Origin: an uncultured Anaerolineaceae bacterium
GTDB taxonomy: Bacteria > Chloroflexota > Anaerolineae > Anaerolineales > Anaerolineaceae
DNA: 6,743 nucleotides
Assembly (NCBI GenBank): GCA_937920255.1
Contig: CALDSL010000064.1
Coordinates: 1 to 6,743, forward strand
Direction of reading: 5' to 3'
A model generated the notes under the pieces. That model was given only the letters and a program-made list of their open reading frames with translations. It searched no databases and was not told where the DNA came from. How positions within the stretch are numbered: position 1 is the first letter of the stretch; the number at the start of each line of letters is the position of its first letter. Of this stretch, positions 1-5,765 are shown one piece after another. Both the position numbers and the translations under genes were made by a program.

Positions 1-1554
1 ATCCGCTACGACCTGCGCCAGAAGATGTTCAACCACCTGCAGGACCTGTCGCTGTCGTACTACAGCCGCACGCCGGTGGGCTGGATCATGTCGCGCGTCA
101 CTTCTGACTCGGAGCGCGTGGCGGAGCTGATGACGTGGGGCCTGCTCGACTCGACCTGGGCGGTGGTGAACATCCTCACTGCGATGGGCTTCATGTTCTA
201 CATCAACTGGCGGCTGGCGCTGATCGTTCTGGCCATCCTGCCGATCTTGCTGTGGGTGGCGATCGAGTTCCGCAAGCGCATCCTGCGCCAGTTCCGTGAC
301 GTGCGCAAGTACAATTCAAAGATCACCGGGGCCTACAACGAGAACATCACCGGCGTGCGCGTGGTGAAGGCGCTGGGGCGCGAGGATGAAAACCTGCGCG
401 AGTTCAGCGGGCTGACGGGCGAGATGTACCGCGCGGGCTACCGCGCCGCCTGGTTGAGCGCCCTGTTCCTGCCCAGCGTGCAGATGATCTCCGCCGTGGC
501 GCTGGGCAGCGTGGTGTGGTACACCGGCGCATCGGAAGGCCTGGCCGGGATGACCATCGGTAGCGTGCACGCTTTCGTCAGCTACATTACCTTTATGATG
601 TGGCCAATCCAGGACCTGGCGCGCGTGTTCGCCGAAATCCAGCATGCCATCGCGTCGGCCGAGCGCATCTTCTCGCTGGTGGACGCCGTGCCCGAGGTGG
701 TCGACCGCGCCGATGCGCAGGACCCCGGCACGATCCGCGGCGACATCGAGTTCGACCACGTGTTCTTCTCGTATGAAGACGAAAAACCGGTGCTGTCCGA
801 CTTCACCCTCAAAGTGCGGCGCGGTGAAACCATCGCTCTGGTCGGCCCGACCGGCGGCGGGAAGTCCACTATCGTCAACCTGATGTGCCGCTTCTACGAG
901 CCGAAGAAGGGCGTGATCCGCATTGGCGGGCGTGACTACACACACCTGTCGCTGCACGCCATCCAGTCGCGCATCGGCATGGTACTGCAGACACCGCACC
1001 TGTTCTCCGGCACCGTGCGCGACAACATCCGCTACGGCCGGCTGAACGCCACCGACGCGGAAGTGGAAGAGGCAGCCAAACTGGCCGGCGCGGACGTGTT
1101 CATCCAGAAGCTGGAGAAGAAGTACGACGAACCCGTGGGCGAGGGCGGCAATATGCTGTCGGTGGGCCAGAAGCAGCTCATCAGCCTGGCGCGCGCCGTG
1201 CTGGCCCGGCCCGAAATCTTTATCATGGACGAGGCCACCAGCTCGGTCGACACGCTGACCGAAGCCCTGATCCAGAAGGGCATGGAACGCCTGATGGAAG
1301 GCCGCACCAGTTTTGTCATCGCGCACCGACTGTCCACCATCAAGCGCGCCGACCGCATCCTGGTGATCGAGGACGGCACGATCTCCGAGATCGGCACGCA
1401 CGCAGAACTGCTGCGCCAGCGCGGCAAGTACTATCACCTGTACACCAAGCAGTTCCGGCATGAAATGTCGCAGGCGCTCAACCCGTTTGATGTGGCCGAG
1501 AACAACGGCCACAAAAAACAAGGCGACGATCTGCTGCCCGCCCTGGGAGACTAA
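1..1554 (+). CDS. ABC transporter, fused permease/ATPase half-exporter (5' partial)
   Basis: This is a type IV ABC exporter subunit: ATP hydrolysis drives efflux of an unknown substrate (lipid, drug or peptide) across the cytoplasmic membrane. The reading frame is open from base 1 (IRYDLRQK precedes the first visible Met at base 25), so the N-terminus lies outside. By comparison with usual family length, about 100 residues with the first membrane helices are missing. Counting from the Met at base 25, helices lie near 45-80 and 142-195. The ATPase domain has the A-loop Tyr (FSY, 250), Walker A GPTGGGKST (274-282), Q-loop Q322, signature LSVGQ (378-382), Walker B IFIMDE (398-403), D-loop SSVD (406-409) and switch His (IAHR, 434). 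The catalytic Glu and a canonical signature are present, so this half should hydrolyse ATP. Such halves often pair with a second subunit encoded next door, possibly upstream. The substrate cannot be read from sequence. Confidence 0.96.
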   Translation: MRYDLRQKMFNHLQDLSLSYYSRTPVGWIMSRVTSDSERVAELMTWGLLDSTWAVVNILTAMGFMFYINWRLALIVLAILPILLWVAIEFRKRILRQFRDVRKYNSKITGAYNENITGVRVVKALGREDENLREFSGLTGEMYRAGYRAAWLSALFLPSVQMISAVALGSVVWYTGASEGLAGMTIGSVHAFVSYITFMMWPIQDLARVFAEIQHAIASAERIFSLVDAVPEVVDRADAQDPGTIRGDIEFDHVFFSYEDEKPVLSDFTLKVRRGETIALVGPTGGGKSTIVNLMCRFYEPKKGVIRIGGRDYTHLSLHAIQSRIGMVLQTPHLFSGTVRDNIRYGRLNATDAEVEEAAKLAGADVFIQKLEKKYDEPVGEGGNMLSVGQKQLISLARAVLARPEIFIMDEATSSVDTLTEALIQKGMERLMEGRTSFVIAHRLSTIKRADRILVIEDGTISEIGTHAELLRQRGKYYHLYTKQFRHEMSQALNPFDVAENNGHKKQGDDLLPALGD

Positions 1555-1578
1555 CCGGTCTTTGTCCAGGTGGAAACC

Positions 1579-1611
1579 GCCGCCGCGGTGGGGAAAACCC
1601 GCCGCGGCGGC
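1579..1611 (+). terminator. GC-rich hairpin, likely terminator of the ABC transporter transcript
   Basis: A 14-bp stem is formed by 1579-1592 and 1598-1611 with one G-T wobble (1589/1601) and a five-base GAAAA loop. It starts 24 bases after the transporter stop codon. Short A and T runs flank it (AAA at 1574-1576, TTT at 1612-1614). The stem is very stable, but the T-run is only three bases, so classic intrinsic termination is likely rather than certain. The flanking A/T runs would allow action in both directions. Confidence 0.75.
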
Positions 1612-1649
1612 TTTGCAAAACCGTAACGCCGGCATGGGGTTTCCCCTCA

Positions 1650-1678
1650 TTGACATCCGGACGCTTTTTTGCAACAAT
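1650..1678 (+). promoter_or_regulatory. Candidate promoter upstream of the RNase H-like gene
   Basis: A perfect TTGACA (-35) at 1650-1655 is followed 17 bases later by AACAAT (1673-1678), which matches four of six bases of the -10 consensus. A better -10-like word, TATGAT at 1687-1692, has no -35 at correct spacing. Transcription from here would start near 1685 and give a leader of about 170 nt before the RNase H-like start codon. This is sequence inspection only, and the weak -10 keeps confidence low. Confidence 0.35.
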
Positions 1679-1701
1679 GTGGACAGTATGATGTCATTGC
1701 A

Positions 1702-1822
1702 GCACGGTAGAAACCATGCGCTTTGCACAGCGGTCCGCAGAAAATGCCAGGAAGAAGCGGAACCGCGCAATATGAAACACGCTCAGTTGCTCGCCGGCGG
1801 TGGGATTTGTGTCTCACCGCCG
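1702..1822 (+). ncRNA. Possible structured leader or small RNA with three hairpins
   Basis: No protein gene is convincing between 1555 and 1856. On the plus strand three hairpins follow one another. Hairpin 1 is 1702-1719: two 3-bp helices around a C-A mismatch, AGAA loop. Hairpin 2 is 1723-1770: TTGC/GCAA, then a 3-nt bulge (1727-1729), then nine pairs between 1730-1738 and 1757-1766 with A1761 bulged, and an 18-nt purine-rich loop. Hairpin 3 is 1795-1822: 11 pairs including one G-T, six-base loop, followed by TTCTCATTT, which is terminator-like but has a poor T-run. It does not match the SRP RNA, 6S RNA, tmRNA, cobalamin, TPP or cyclic-di-GMP riboswitch signatures I know. It could be a cis-acting leader of the RNase H gene, an independent small RNA, or a chance fold in GC-rich DNA. 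A 19-codon reading frame (ATG 1716, stop 1773-1775) overlaps it. Confidence 0.35.
1795..1822 (+). terminator. Hairpin before the RNase H-like gene (attenuator or terminator candidate)
   Basis: Arms 1795-1805 and 1812-1822 pair over 11 bp with one G-T wobble (1803/1814) and a TTTGTG loop. The downstream bases TTCTCATTT are T-rich but interrupted. The hairpin ends 34 bases before the start codon at 1857 and does not cover the CGGAG ribosome binding site at 1847-1851. An effect would therefore more likely be on transcription than on direct occlusion of translation. Confidence 0.4.
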
Positions 1823-1856
1823 TTCTCATTTAAACCTGCCAGACCACGGAGCATCA

Positions 1857-2444
1857 ATGTATCAACTACACTTTGATGGGCTGTACCGACAGATTCACCC
1901 GCGCAACGAACGAAACGCCAACCCGCGCCACACGCAGCAGGCCGGTTTTATGTGCTACGGCTGGCTGATCTACAAAAACGGCGTGCTAGTTGGGCGCGGG
2001 CACGGAGTGTTCGCGCACAGCAAAAACGCCTCGTCCAACAGCGCCGAGTACCTGGCCCTGATCGAAGGCCTGGAAGCGCTGGCGGATATGGGCGTCAACC
2101 ACGAGCATGTGGTGGTGATGGGCGACGCCAAGTCGGTGCTGGACCAGATGACCGGAGATTCGGCTGTGAACTCGATGGCCGCCCGCTCGCATTACCGCCG
2201 CGCCAAAAAGCTGGTGCGCAACTTCTCGCACCTGGAATGGTGCTGGACGCCGCGCCAGCAGAACCGCGCCGCCGACCAGCTCACCCGCCGCGCGATGAGC
2301 GCCATCCGCCAGGATGATGATGAATACCGGGCGGCGCTGGACGCGCTCTACCCTTCCCGGCCGGGCAAAACCGCCGCGCGCGGCCTGCTTTCACTGGTGG
2401 ATTTCCGCATGTACCAGATGAACGGAACGGGTCGATTGCACTAA
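1857..2444 (+). CDS. RNase HI-like nuclease (reverse-transcriptase-type RNase H fold)
   Basis: The 195-residue protein has the four acidic positions of the RNase H active site in order: D7 (FDG), E64 (NSAEYLALIEGLEAL), D90 (GDAKSV) and D140 (NRAADQLTRRA). The family cleaves the RNA strand of RNA-DNA hybrids using two metal ions, and this copy keeps all the metal ligands. ATG 1857 is chosen over an in-frame start at 1800 because CGGAG (1847-1851) sits five bases upstream and the fold begins immediately (YQLHFDG). Two things are unusual. About 27 residues separate the first Asp from the next strand (YGWLIYKNG), longer than the usual turn and carrying a charged PRNERNANPR segment. There is also a tail of about 50 residues after the last catalytic Asp. 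It resembles the diverged RNase HI relatives often labelled reverse transcriptase-like rather than classical RnhA. A true role in R-loop or Okazaki-primer removal is inference. Confidence 0.85.
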   Translation: MYQLHFDGLYRQIHPRNERNANPRHTQQAGFMCYGWLIYKNGVLVGRGHGVFAHSKNASSNSAEYLALIEGLEALADMGVNHEHVVVMGDAKSVLDQMTGDSAVNSMAARSHYRRAKKLVRNFSHLEWCWTPRQQNRAADQLTRRAMSAIRQDDDEYRAALDALYPSRPGKTAARGLLSLVDFRMYQMNGTGRLH

Positions 2445-2463
2445 CGGGGCGTACACATTCGAG

Positions 2464-2469
2464 TATAAT
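2464..2469 (+). promoter_or_regulatory. TATAAT -10 box for the membrane protein-methyltransferase unit
   Basis: A perfect TATAAT lies 20 bases after the RNase H-like stop codon. At 17-bp spacing the -35 is weak (CTAACG, 2441-2446). A better word, TTGCAC (2436-2441), is 22 bp away, which is too far. Transcription would begin near 2476, leaving a 5' leader of about 60 nt before ATG 2535. The box overlaps the alternative TTG start at 2469, which argues against that longer reading frame. Confidence 0.5.
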
Positions 2470-2534
2470 TGGGGGTTGTATTTCCGAAACAGGACTTTCC
2501 TGCCCTGAATCTTGACCTCGAAAGGTTCGAAACC

Positions 2535-2756
2535 ATGTCGTTACATCTTTTTGGTATTGCTGCCCCCATTTTGCCCCTTTACCTCGACCCCGGCACCGGC
2601 AGCTTCCTGATCCAACTCCTGGCCGGCGTTCTGGTCGGCGGGCTGCTGGCGGTGAAAATCTACTGGCGCAAATTGATCTCCTTCTTCCGCAAAGACAAAC
2701 CCGTGGAAGATGAGACCGCCGCCGGCGACGAAAACATTTCCGATCCGCTCAAATGA
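2535..2756 (+). CDS. Small LDPGTGS-motif membrane protein
   Basis: This is a 73-residue protein of unknown function. A hydrophobic N-terminal stretch leads into YLDPGTGS (16-23), then one clear membrane helix at about 24-42, a basic stop-transfer patch (YWRKLISFFRK, 43-53) and an acidic soluble tail (54-73). From memory, similar short proteins with this LDPGTGS-helix-WRK pattern are widespread and unnamed, often beside surface-polymer or methyltransferase genes. ATG 2535 has GAAAGG nine bases upstream (2520-2525). A TTG start 22 codons earlier is unlikely because it lies inside the -10 box. A small GGTT/AACC hairpin (2524-2534) could modulate the ribosome site. Its stop overlaps the next start (ATGA, 2753-2756), so the two proteins are probably made in coordinated amounts and may interact. 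The helix suggests a membrane anchor, which is inference. Confidence 0.8.
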   Translation: MSLHLFGIAAPILPLYLDPGTGSFLIQLLAGVLVGGLLAVKIYWRKLISFFRKDKPVEDETAAGDENISDPLK

Positions 2757-4138
2757 AGACTGGCCAGGCGCTGAGCGCCTCGTTTCGCGACCCCAGCGGG
2801 TTTATGTACCGGCGCGAGGGCGTGCTCTACCGCCAGGTGAACCTGCCGTACCAGGCGCACTATGACAAATTGATGCAATCCGGGCTGTATGAGCGCCTGA
2901 CGAAGGCGCGCATGCTCGTCCCGCACGAAGAAGTGACGCTGGAACCCGAGCTGCCGGAACTGCATTACCGCACCCTGCGGCCGCAGCCCATACCGGTGAT
3001 CTCCTACCCGTACGAATGGTCCTTCAGCCAGCTCAAAGACGCCGCGCTGCTGACCCTGGAGATCCAGAAGAAGGCGGTCGAGACTGGGATGACGCTAAAG
3101 GATGCCAGCGCCTACAACATCCAGTTTATCGGCTGCCGCCCGGTGCTGATCGACACGCTGTCTTTCGAGATCTACACCGAAGGCGAGCCGTGGGTGGCCT
3201 ACCGCCAGTTCTGCCAGCATTTTCTGGCGCCGCTGGCGCTGATGGCGCTGCGTGACGTGCGCCTGAACGGCCTGCTGCGCAATTACATCGACGGCATACC
3301 GCTCGACCTGGCCAGCGAACTACTGCCCTGGCAAACGCGCATGAACTTTGGCCTGGGGCTGCACATTCACACCCACGCCAAGGCGCAAAAACGCTACGCC
3401 GGACAGGGCATTCGCCCCAGCGAGGTATCCAACCGCAAGGTGACGCGCATGGCCTTCCTGGGCATGATCGACAGCCTGGAAACCAGCGTGCGCAAGCTGG
3501 AATGGAAGCCCGAAGGTACCGAGTGGGCGGATTACTACGACATTACCAACTACAGTCAGGACGCCTTCCAGCAGAAGAAAGACCTGGTGCGCTCCTTCCT
3601 CGAGCAGGTGCAGCCAGCCGTGGTGTGGGATCTGGGCGCCAACACGGGCGAGTTCAGCCAGATCGCCGTGGAACTGGGCGCCTACACCGCGGCGATGGAC
3701 GTGGACCCCAGCGCGGTGGAAAAGGGCTACCAGGCGGGCAAGAGCGCCAAGAACGCGAAGTTGCTGCCGTTGCTGATGGACCTGACCAGCCCCAGCCCGG
3801 CGCTGGGCTGGAACAACCGCGAGCGCATGGCGCTGGCCGAGCGCGGCCCGGCCGATGCCGTGCTGGCGCTGGCGCTGATCCATCACCTGGCGATTTCGAA
3901 CAACGTGCCGCTGCCCAGCGTGGCAGCGTTCATGGCCGACCTGGGGCGCAACCTGATCATCGAGTTTGTGCCCAAAGAAGACTCGCAGGTGCAGAAGCTG
4001 CTCGCCAGCCGGGTGGACATCTTCGACCATTACACCCAGCCCGATTTCGAGGCGGCGTTTGAACAGTACTTCACCATGCGCGCCAGCCAGCCGATTCCCG
4101 GCACCAAACGCACGCTGTACCTGTACGAAACGCGCTAA
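2753..4138 (+). CDS. Two-part protein: kinase-like N-terminal half and class I SAM methyltransferase
   Basis: The 461-residue protein has a Rossmann methyltransferase domain at about 265-461. Motif I is VVWDLGANTGEFS (290-302), the acidic strand-2 end is MDVD (315-318), and ADAVLALALIHHL (367-379) fills the strand-4 position. These bind S-adenosylmethionine; the acceptor is unknown. The N-terminal part (1-260) is not a methyltransferase. LKDASAYNIQF (115-125) followed by RPVLIDTLSFE (129-139) resembles the catalytic loop (D117, N122) and metal-binding Asp (D134) of small-molecule or APH-type kinases, then WVAYRQFCQHFLAPL (147-161). That resemblance is my inference; I see no clear glycine-rich loop. 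From memory, family members are annotated only as SAM-dependent methyltransferases, some as NoeA-related. The start overlaps the upstream stop (ATGA) and has no good ribosome site of its own, so translation is probably coupled to the small membrane protein. A terminator follows. Confidence 0.88.
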   Translation: MKTGQALSASFRDPSGFMYRREGVLYRQVNLPYQAHYDKLMQSGLYERLTKARMLVPHEEVTLEPELPELHYRTLRPQPIPVISYPYEWSFSQLKDAALLTLEIQKKAVETGMTLKDASAYNIQFIGCRPVLIDTLSFEIYTEGEPWVAYRQFCQHFLAPLALMALRDVRLNGLLRNYIDGIPLDLASELLPWQTRMNFGLGLHIHTHAKAQKRYAGQGIRPSEVSNRKVTRMAFLGMIDSLETSVRKLEWKPEGTEWADYYDITNYSQDAFQQKKDLVRSFLEQVQPAVVWDLGANTGEFSQIAVELGAYTAAMDVDPSAVEKGYQAGKSAKNAKLLPLLMDLTSPSPALGWNNRERMALAERGPADAVLALALIHHLAISNNVPLPSVAAFMADLGRNLIIEFVPKEDSQVQKLLASRVDIFDHYTQPDFEAAFEQYFTMRASQPIPGTKRTLYLYETR

Positions 4139-4163
4139 AATAGACGAACCACACGCAAGCATC

Positions 4164-4198
4164 ACGGCGATCCATCCACGCGGCTGGGTCGCCGTTTT
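4164..4198 (+). terminator. Intrinsic terminator after the methyltransferase gene
   Basis: Arms 4164-4174 and 4185-4195 form an 11-bp stem (ACGGCGA/TCGCCGT core, one T-G wobble at 4171/4188) with a ten-base loop. The run TTTT (4195-4198) begins at the last stem base. It starts 26 bases past the methyltransferase stop and ends 27 bases before the next start codon, so it separates the methyltransferase unit from the quinone oxidoreductase gene. Confidence 0.8.
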
Positions 4199-4225
4199 GA
4201 TAATGGAATTTAAGGAGGGTGAGCT

Positions 4226-5194
4226 ATGCAAGTGATCCGAGTGCATGAATTTGGCGGGCCGGAGAAGCTGGTGGCGGAAACCGCGGAAAAGCCCGAACCA
4301 AAGCCTGGCGAGGTGCGCGTGAAAGTGGCCGCGGTGGGCGTCAACTTTGTTGAGACCTACCAGCGGCGGGGCTGGTACGCCATTCCGCTGCCGGCGGTGC
4401 TGGGCGGCGAGTTCGCTGGCGTGGTGGACGCGCTGGGCGAAGGCGTCACCGGTTTCGAAATCGGCCAGCAGGTGGCGACCACGGCCGGCAGCGGAGCGTA
4501 CGCCGAGTGGGCGCTGGCGCCAGCGGCCAAGCTGGTGCCGGTGCCGGAAGGGGTCTCGCTGGAACAGGCGGCCGCGCTGCTGCTGCAGGGCATGACCGCG
4601 CATTATCTGGCCATATCCACCTTCCCGCTCAAAGAGGGCGATACCGCGCTGGTACATGCCGCCGCGGGCGGCGTGGGGCAGCTATTGGTGCAAATCGCTA
4701 AACTGCGAGGGGCGCGGGTGATTGGTACAGTTTCGACCGAGGAGAAAGCCGCCCTGGCGCGCGAAGCCGGTGCGGATGAGATCATCCTGTACACCCAGGC
4801 CGATTTTGAGAGCGAAACGCGCCGCCTGACGGACGGCAAGGGCGTTGATGTGGTTTACGACTCGGTGGGGAAGACGACGTTCCAGAAGAGTCTGAACTGC
4901 CTGCGGCCGCGCGGGATGCTGGTGCTGTACGGCCAGTCGAGCGGGCCGGTAGAGCCGTTGGATCCGCAGGTCTTGCAGCACAAAGGCTCGATCTTTCTCA
5001 CGAGACCGACATTGGGGCATTACACCCTCACCCGCGAGGAACTGCTCTGGCGCTCGGGCGATCTGTTCGGCTGGCTGGCCGACGATCAGTTGAAATTGCG
5101 CATCGACCGCACCTTCGCGCTGGGAGACGCCGCCTCCGCGCACCGGTATTTGGAGGATCGGGCGACGAAGGGGAAAGTGTTGTTGATGCCGTAG
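4226..5194 (+). CDS. NADPH:quinone oxidoreductase-like, zinc-free medium-chain reductase
   Basis: The 322-residue protein matches the QOR1 (QorA, zeta-crystallin-like) branch of the medium-chain dehydrogenase/reductases over its full usual length. The family transfers hydride from NADPH to quinones or enones in the cytoplasm. Seen: GroES-like N-terminal domain with GVNFVETYQRRGWY (38-51) and GGEFAGVV (60-67); nucleotide-binding loop HAAAGGVGQLLVQIAK (144-159); YDSVG (211-215); and the RPTLGHY substrate-loop motif (260-266). The catalytic-zinc Cys/His ligands of alcohol dehydrogenases are absent, as expected for this branch. The start is secure: AAGGAGGG (4212-4219) lies six bases upstream, the strongest ribosome site in the window. 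The gene follows a terminator and converges on the osmC-like gene, so it is probably monocistronic, but I see no convincing promoter in the 27-base gap after the hairpin. The natural substrate is unknown; one-electron quinone reduction or enone reduction are both possible. Confidence 0.93.
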   Translation: MQVIRVHEFGGPEKLVAETAEKPEPKPGEVRVKVAAVGVNFVETYQRRGWYAIPLPAVLGGEFAGVVDALGEGVTGFEIGQQVATTAGSGAYAEWALAPAAKLVPVPEGVSLEQAAALLLQGMTAHYLAISTFPLKEGDTALVHAAAGGVGQLLVQIAKLRGARVIGTVSTEEKAALAREAGADEIILYTQADFESETRRLTDGKGVDVVYDSVGKTTFQKSLNCLRPRGMLVLYGQSSGPVEPLDPQVLQHKGSIFLTRPTLGHYTLTREELLWRSGDLFGWLADDQLKLRIDRTFALGDAASAHRYLEDRATKGKVLLMP

Positions 5195-5199
5195 CGGAA

Positions 5200-5297
5200 G
5201 TAGATAATTGTTATGCAACGCCCCGTATGGTGCGCCTACCCGCAGAGTACTCTTCGAGTAGGCGCACCATACGGGGCGTTGTATAATAATTATCTAC
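5200..5297. repeat. Long near-perfect inverted repeat between convergent genes
   Basis: Arms 5200-5239 and 5258-5297 (40 nt each) are reverse complements with only two differences: G5210 against T5287 and G5215 against T5282. Both would be G-U pairs in RNA, so the transcript folds without a mismatch. Outer halves are AT-rich (GTAGATAATT) and inner halves GC-rich (ACGCCCCGTATGGTGCGCC). The 18-nt centre contains the palindrome AGAGTACTCT (5244-5253). It fills almost all of the gap between stop codons at 5194 and 5308. There is no open reading frame and no obvious target-site duplication. It may be a dispersed extragenic palindrome or MITE-like element, a bidirectional terminator or RNA-stabilising end for both genes, or a combination; it lacks a classic T-run. 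Confidence 0.93.
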
Positions 5298-5307
5298 ACG
5301 CAATATT

Positions 5308-5754
5308 CTATTCTGCGATCAACTCTTCGCCTGGTTCGAACACGCGGTAGCTGGAGGTGACATTGGCCACGCCGCGCATCATGGCGCTGGCAGAGCAGTA
5401 TTTCTCCTCCGACAGTTCAATCGCGCCTTCCAGCACTTTGAGATTGATCCCCCGCCCCCACACCAGATACTCGACCTCGATGTCGGTGTAGATGCGTGGC
5501 AGGGTGCCCTCGGGCGCGAACTTACCGCGCACGCGCACCACCAGCTTTTCCATTGGCTGGCGCGCTTTGGTCATAATGTTGGCGATGTCAATCCCGGTGC
5601 AGCCGGCCACGCCCATCAGCAGCAGCTCCATCGGGCCAGCGCCCGGCACGCCGTCGATGGTGCCGATCTGCACCTTGCCGCCGGCCGCGTTCTGGGCGAT
5701 GAACGAGCGCTCGCCTTTCCATTCCGCAGTGACTTCTCTCCAAAGGTTGTCCAT
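5308..5754 (-). CDS. OsmC-family protein (thiol-dependent peroxidase-like)
   Basis: The 148-residue protein has the usual OsmC/Ohr length. Family members reduce organic hydroperoxides with a reactive cysteine pair at a dimer interface, or detoxify reactive sulfur species. Seen: R16 in the ERSF segment, PMELLLMGVAGCTG (41-54) with E43 and the peroxidatic-type C52 at the start of the long helix, and the second cysteine C120 in SEEKYCSASAMM (115-126), where many homologues have a Cys-Pro. It looks closer to the general OsmC/YhfA branch than to Ohr. The start ATG at 5754 has a weak purine-rich upstream stretch (AGAAAGAGA). It lies 11 bases after the stop of the cysteine desulfurase-like gene on the same strand, so the two are probably one transcript. 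Its 3' end abuts the long inverted repeat. Both cysteines are kept, so activity is expected, but the substrate is not determined. Confidence 0.92.
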   Translation of the reverse strand: MDNLWREVTAEWKGERSFIAQNAAGGKVQIGTIDGVPGAGPMELLLMGVAGCTGIDIANIMTKARQPMEKLVVRVRGKFAPEGTLPRIYTDIEVEYLVWGRGINLKVLEGAIELSEEKYCSASAMMRGVANVTSSYRVFEPGEELIAE

Positions 5755-5765
5755 GATGTCTCTTT

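Noticed and set aside
316..1770. 484-codon open frame on the minus strand across the ABC transporter
   Set aside because: It is antisense to a gene with all ABC motifs, runs through the terminator hairpin, and its translation (rich in His, Gln, Arg, Ala) has no recognisable domain. Long antisense frames are expected from GC-rich codon use.
1702..1770. SRP 4.5S RNA, 6S RNA or cyclic-di-GMP riboswitch
   Set aside because: The GGAAGAAGC stretch resembles part of SRP RNA, but the GGAA tetraloop helix and symmetric loop are missing. The conserved riboswitch cores I know are also absent.
1800..1856. 19-residue N-terminal extension of the RNase H-like protein
   Set aside because: It begins inside the 1795-1822 hairpin and has no good ribosome site, while ATG 1857 has CGGAG at five-base spacing and starts directly at the first strand of the fold.
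2469..2756. Longer 95-residue form of the small membrane protein from a TTG start
   Set aside because: The TTG overlaps the TATAAT box, so the transcript would start downstream of it. The extra 22 residues are not like a signal peptide, and ATG 2535 has a better ribosome site.
4199..4204. GATAAT as a -10 box for the quinone reductase gene
   Set aside because: No -35-like sequence lies 16-18 bp upstream, since that position falls inside the terminator stem-loop.
3320..4657. 445-codon open frame on the minus strand across the methyltransferase and quinone reductase genes
   Set aside because: It crosses two well-supported genes and the intrinsic terminator between them and looks like a codon-bias shadow, with no recognisable fold.
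5282..5287. TATAAT inside the right arm of the inverted repeat as a promoter antisense to osmC
   Set aside because: There is no -35 match at 16-18 bp upstream, and the left arm has GCATAA at the mirrored place. It is best explained as part of the repeat.
5200..5297. CRISPR repeat or tRNA-like gene in the palindrome
   Set aside because: There is a single inverted unit with no direct-repeat/spacer pattern and no cloverleaf, anticodon arm or CCA end.
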